A stretch of DNA of 64,000 nt from Nitrospira sp. (lineage in GTDB: Bacteria; Nitrospirota; Nitrospiria; Nitrospirales; Nitrospiraceae): NCBI GenBank assembly GCA_005116955.1, contig SWDI01000003.1:82208-146207 (forward strand), in the 5' to 3' direction. The notes under the pieces are model-generated. The model saw only the letters and a list, made by a program, of their open reading frames with translations, made no database searches and was not told where the DNA came from. Both the position numbers and the translations under genes were made by a program. Below are positions 61,360 to 64,000 of the stretch, in pieces (position 1 is the first letter of the stretch; each line of letters opens with the position of its first letter).

Positions 61360-62973
61360 CTAGCGAGAATCTCTGAAGACGTTGATCGTGTAATCCTTTG
61401 CAGTCACTGTATCCTGTGCTCTCACGGTAACCTGGATGGTGGTCGTAGTTCCCAAGCCGAGTGAACTGCTCACGCTTCCGATTGAGACGCCTGCCGGCGC
61501 GATCACGGAGCCCGAGGAGGACATCACCGCGTTCTGGTCAGACTTGGTTGCCGTCACCGTCAGGCTGTCGACGCTGGCCGGGACAGTGACCGTATAGGTG
61601 AGTGTGCCGCTGGAAAAGCCTGGATTCAAGGTGCCTGCACTCACAGTCAAATTCGCCAGATTGCTGTCAGTCGAAGGTGCCAATCGATGCACAGTGATGC
61701 CGTAGGTCTTGGCGGTTCCATTCGGTGCGGTCACGATAATTGACACATTCTTACTCGTCCCAGGTCCGTCGAGTGGAATGTTCGCTTGCCCTCCATTGGG
61801 TATATCCTCAGAGATCACGGCATTTGGGTCGGACTTGGTTGCGGCGACATTTACACTGGTGACGCCGGTTGCCACCTCAACCGTGTACGTCAGCTGGTCC
61901 GAATCAAAAGCAGGAGCCAAGGTTCCTGGTGACACAGTCAATGCCGATAGATTGTTGTCGGCAGAGAGTGCTGCTCGGTTCATAGTGATGACGTACGGCT
62001 GCCGACTGCCATTCTGTGCGATCACGAGAACTTCTATGTCTGTGGGCAAGCCAGGATCTTGGAGGTCGATGGTACGTGCCTGACCTGAATTGGCGACTTG
62101 TCCATTCACCTGTAGGGTCGAACTCGACTCCTGGGGAGTTGCGGTCACCATCACGCGGTCAGTGCCGCTGCCGACATTTACCGTATATCTCGTGGTGCTT
62201 GCCTTGAAGGAAGGGTCCAGCGTACCCGGCGACACGGTCAGCTTCCCAAGATTGAAATTTCCTCCGAGGGCGGCTCGCACCACAGTCACAAGGTACGACT
62301 TCAGGCTTCCATTCGGGGCTGTCACGACAATGGTAATGTCCTTACTCGATCCAGGATCTCCAAGGTCGATGGCACGCGCCTGCCCAGAAATAGAGCCCTG
62401 GCCATCCACGTTGAGCGTTGCTGTCGGGTCCTGAAGAGTTGCAGTTATGCTGACTCGAGCCGTGCCGCTGCCGACCTGTGCCGTATACCTTGTTGTGCCC
62501 GACCTAAACGAAGGGTCCAGGGAGCCCGGCGACAGGGATAAACTTCGGAGATCGGTATTACTCGAGGCTGGTCTGGTTACAATGACCACATACGTGGTCT
62601 GCGCTCCGCTTTGGTCCGTGATGCGGATAAAGATGCTCTTCGTCGAGGGGGCCAGATCTAACGTGACTGAGATCCCCTGGTCAGTGCCGGCCTGCTGCCC
62701 ATCGATCGTCATCGTGGCGGTGCTATTTTCAGGGGTGGCTCTTACTATGACACTGCTATCGGTCGTCGATACCGTGGCTCGGTAATCCGTGACGTTGGAG
62801 GAAAAATCCGGTTGAAGGGCTCCAGGAGGGGTGACCGCTAAGCTAGAGAGTCTTACGGGTGGCCCTTCCGAGACTGTGGCGGAATCGCCACACCCATACG
62901 TGCCCAAACCAAGTGCGATAAAAAAAAAGGCGGCTAGGTATTGCACGGTAATGGTGAACGGACGTCCCATCAT
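61360..62973 (-). CDS. Cadherin-like repeat lipoprotein 3
   Basis: A 537-residue paralogue with five beta-sandwich repeats instead of three. Signal peptide with lipobox TYGC, then GDSATVSEGPPVRLSSLAVTPPG. Repeats 2 and 3 are near-duplicates of each other (SPGSLDPSFRSGTTRYTAQVGSGTARV and SPGTLDPSFKASTTRYTVNVGSGTDRV). Its last repeat shares a 31-base identical DNA stretch with paralogue 1. ATG at 62973 or 62970. Copies of the upstream motifs lie at 62979-62988 and 63026-63036. Confidence 0.8.
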   Translation of the reverse strand: MMGRPFTITVQYLAAFFFIALGLGTYGCGDSATVSEGPPVRLSSLAVTPPGALQPDFSSNVTDYRATVSTTDSSVIVRATPENSTATMTIDGQQAGTDQGISVTLDLAPSTKSIFIRITDQSGAQTTYVVIVTRPASSNTDLRSLSLSPGSLDPSFRSGTTRYTAQVGSGTARVSITATLQDPTATLNVDGQGSISGQARAIDLGDPGSSKDITIVVTAPNGSLKSYLVTVVRAALGGNFNLGKLTVSPGTLDPSFKASTTRYTVNVGSGTDRVMVTATPQESSSTLQVNGQVANSGQARTIDLQDPGLPTDIEVLVIAQNGSRQPYVITMNRAALSADNNLSALTVSPGTLAPAFDSDQLTYTVEVATGVTSVNVAATKSDPNAVISEDIPNGGQANIPLDGPGTSKNVSIIVTAPNGTAKTYGITVHRLAPSTDSNLANLTVSAGTLNPGFSSGTLTYTVTVPASVDSLTVTATKSDQNAVMSSSGSVIAPAGVSIGSVSSSLGLGTTTTIQVTVRAQDTVTAKDYTINVFRDSR

Positions 62974-63218
62974 GAGGTGGTCACTTTCCCTTGATGCGTG
63001 AGGTGATGAGCCTGTGTGCTCTGGCGAACCCAAACGCTCATATGGAAACGACGAGTGGGTTCGAGTGTCTACTGAGGCGAAGCAGGAGTGACAGATATAG
63101 CCAATCCGACCAGTGAGGTCAAGACATCAAGTTGGGGCGGGTAAAACTGGTGGGTCGCAGTTAGTTGTTACCGAAACAGGCACGCTATCGGTGTGGCCAA
63201 CACGGCACCCCAGGGCTA

Positions 63219-64000
63219 TTAATTCCCCGGGGCGTTGGTGTCGATGGTCACAGTCAAGGACGGACTCTGGGCGGACTCAAGGGTCGTCGCCGTATTGGTC
63301 ACCGTACTGGTAATCGTGCGTACCCCGTCATTCAACGCTGCTGTCGGAGCGAGGGTGTTGGCCCCTTGATCAAAGTTGGCCGAGACTTCGGCCCCATCCA
63401 CGTAGAGACTCGGGGTTTCCCCAGCCGCCGGCTGAGGCACTCTGAATCTTGGTGTGTTGACGTTGGTGACGTTGTCAACATTACTAGTGCCCGGGGCGCA
63501 CACAGCAGGATCAGGAATGCCAGGTTCACAGGAGTCATCCTCTGTGATCAGATCCGGTGCGCTCGCTGGCGCTGGTGGAGCTGCCGGCGCTGGTTGGTTC
63601 ACGGTAATGAGGTACGTCTTATCAGTGCTGTTCGGAGCGATCACAAGAACTTCTATTTCGGTGCTGGATGGACCACCCGGGAGAGGGATGGAACGCGCAT
63701 TCCCTCCTTGTGCGTTGATCGCCACGGTTGCACTTGAATCTTGCGGAGCGGCGGTCACGAGAATAGATGTAGTGCTACTGCCAGCGTTGTTTACGGCATA
63801 GGCAGTCCTGGCTGCAGTAAACGCAGGGCTCAGGGTGCCCGGCGAGACGGTCAAGCCCGACAGGTTGTTGTTCCCCCCAAGGGCGGCCCGATTGACGTTT
63901 ACCGCGTAAGTCTTCTGACTACCATTGGGAGCGGTCACGAGGATATTAATTGAGGTGTTTGACCCTGCTCCATTCAAGGTAATGGAACGGCCCTGCCCAG
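63219..64000 (-). CDS. Cadherin-like repeat protein 4, C-terminal part (runs off window)
   Basis: The minus-strand frame is open from the window edge to the stop at 63219. The visible part starts inside a repeat (GQGRSITLNGAGSNTSINILVTAPNGSQKTYAVNVNRA), continues with SGLTVSPGTLSPAF and a further repeat, then a proline/alanine linker and an Ig-like final domain (PSLYVDGAEVSANFDQGANTL, TITSTVTNTATTLESAQSPSLTVTIDTNAPG). This extra domain is absent from the other three paralogues. The N-terminus and total repeat count lie outside the window. Confidence 0.82.
   Translation of the reverse strand, partial: GQGRSITLNGAGSNTSINILVTAPNGSQKTYAVNVNRAALGGNNNLSGLTVSPGTLSPAFTAARTAYAVNNAGSSTTSILVTAAPQDSSATVAINAQGGNARSIPLPGGPSSTEIEVLVIAPNSTDKTYLITVNQPAPAAPPAPASAPDLITEDDSCEPGIPDPAVCAPGTSNVDNVTNVNTPRFRVPQPAAGETPSLYVDGAEVSANFDQGANTLAPTAALNDGVRTITSTVTNTATTLESAQSPSLTVTIDTNAPGN

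Larger units (their letters stand above)
58866..61589. repeat. Identical 31-base segment shared by cadherin-like genes 1 and 3
   Basis: The same 31 bases occur at 58866-58896 and 61559-61589, inside the C-terminal repeat of each gene; they start GTCAGGCTGTCGACGCTGGC. The flanking sequence is also alike over about 250 bases (58675-58930 against 61375-61630), which points to duplication and possible gene conversion. Confidence 0.75.

Noticed and set aside
1..64000. CRISPR arrays, rRNA genes, intact insertion sequences, phage genes
   Set aside because: None seen by eye: no regular spaced direct repeats, no transposase or integrase motifs.

Overview
The window looks like a bacterial chromosome with moderately high G+C (judged by eye, not counted). 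The gene mix suggests a Nitrospira-like member of the Nitrospirota: a chlorite-dismutase/HemQ-family heme protein, several DsrE/TusA sulfur-carrier proteins, a secreted Lon-type protease domain, a bifunctional glutamate formiminotransferase/cyclodeaminase, small lineage-type hypothetical proteins and many Gram-negative lipoproteins. The genus is an inference from gene content and was not tested by any search.

Region by region. 1-5.5 kb: the 5' part of a comF gene leaving the window on the minus strand, a LolD/MacB-type ABC ATPase overlapping a class 1A dihydroorotate dehydrogenase, an orphan LuxR-type regulator, and a large FtsX-type permease. 5.8-11.2 kb: an accessory-looking, co-directional block with a MESH1/SpoT-like HD hydrolase, four unrelated small genes that each carry a PD-(D/E)XK nuclease-like signature, one frame-broken gene and a small exported protein. 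11.4-18.8 kb: a tRNA with anticodon CAT, an SDR enzyme, exported proteins, a HemQ/Cld-like protein with its terminator, and cinA-thpR. 18.8-22 kb: two ankyrin-repeat exported proteins and an Old Yellow Enzyme. 22.1-23.1 kb: a RelE/Phd toxin-antitoxin pair with a visible promoter and palindromic operator, next to a decayed second toxin gene. 23.7-28 kb: an RND efflux adaptor and pump. 28-33.4 kb: small genes (YaeQ, VF530, YajD HNH) and a gene-poor stretch holding pseudogenes. 33.5-45 kb: a dead YgiT-type zinc-finger gene, HicB overlapping polA, DsrE with a 32-residue leader ORF, nth, rpsU, ftcD, tusA-dsrE2, a Rieske oxygenase, a secreted Lon domain and a KefB-type antiporter. 45.5-51.9 kb: a nucleotide-sugar epimerase, MBL and VOC proteins, hemD, an alcohol dehydrogenase and YceI. 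52-58.6 kb: tdh-kbl, rplI-glyA-nrdR, then a Rossmann-domain/histidine-kinase fusion with its response regulator. 58.7-64 kb: four consecutive paralogous lipoproteins or exported proteins built of cadherin-like beta-sandwich repeats; the last runs out of the window.

How the genes fit together. tdh and kbl turn threonine into glycine and glyA moves glycine into serine and one-carbon units. hemD and the HemQ-like protein belong to heme synthesis. TusA and the two DsrE proteins form a sulfur-relay set. The kinase and regulator are translationally coupled. The most unusual items are the PD-(D/E)XK cluster, the dinucleotide-binding/kinase fusion, the secreted Lon domain, and the tandem cadherin-like family with duplicated upstream regions. 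Toxin-antitoxin debris at 22-23 kb and 33.5-34 kb marks these as turnover sites.
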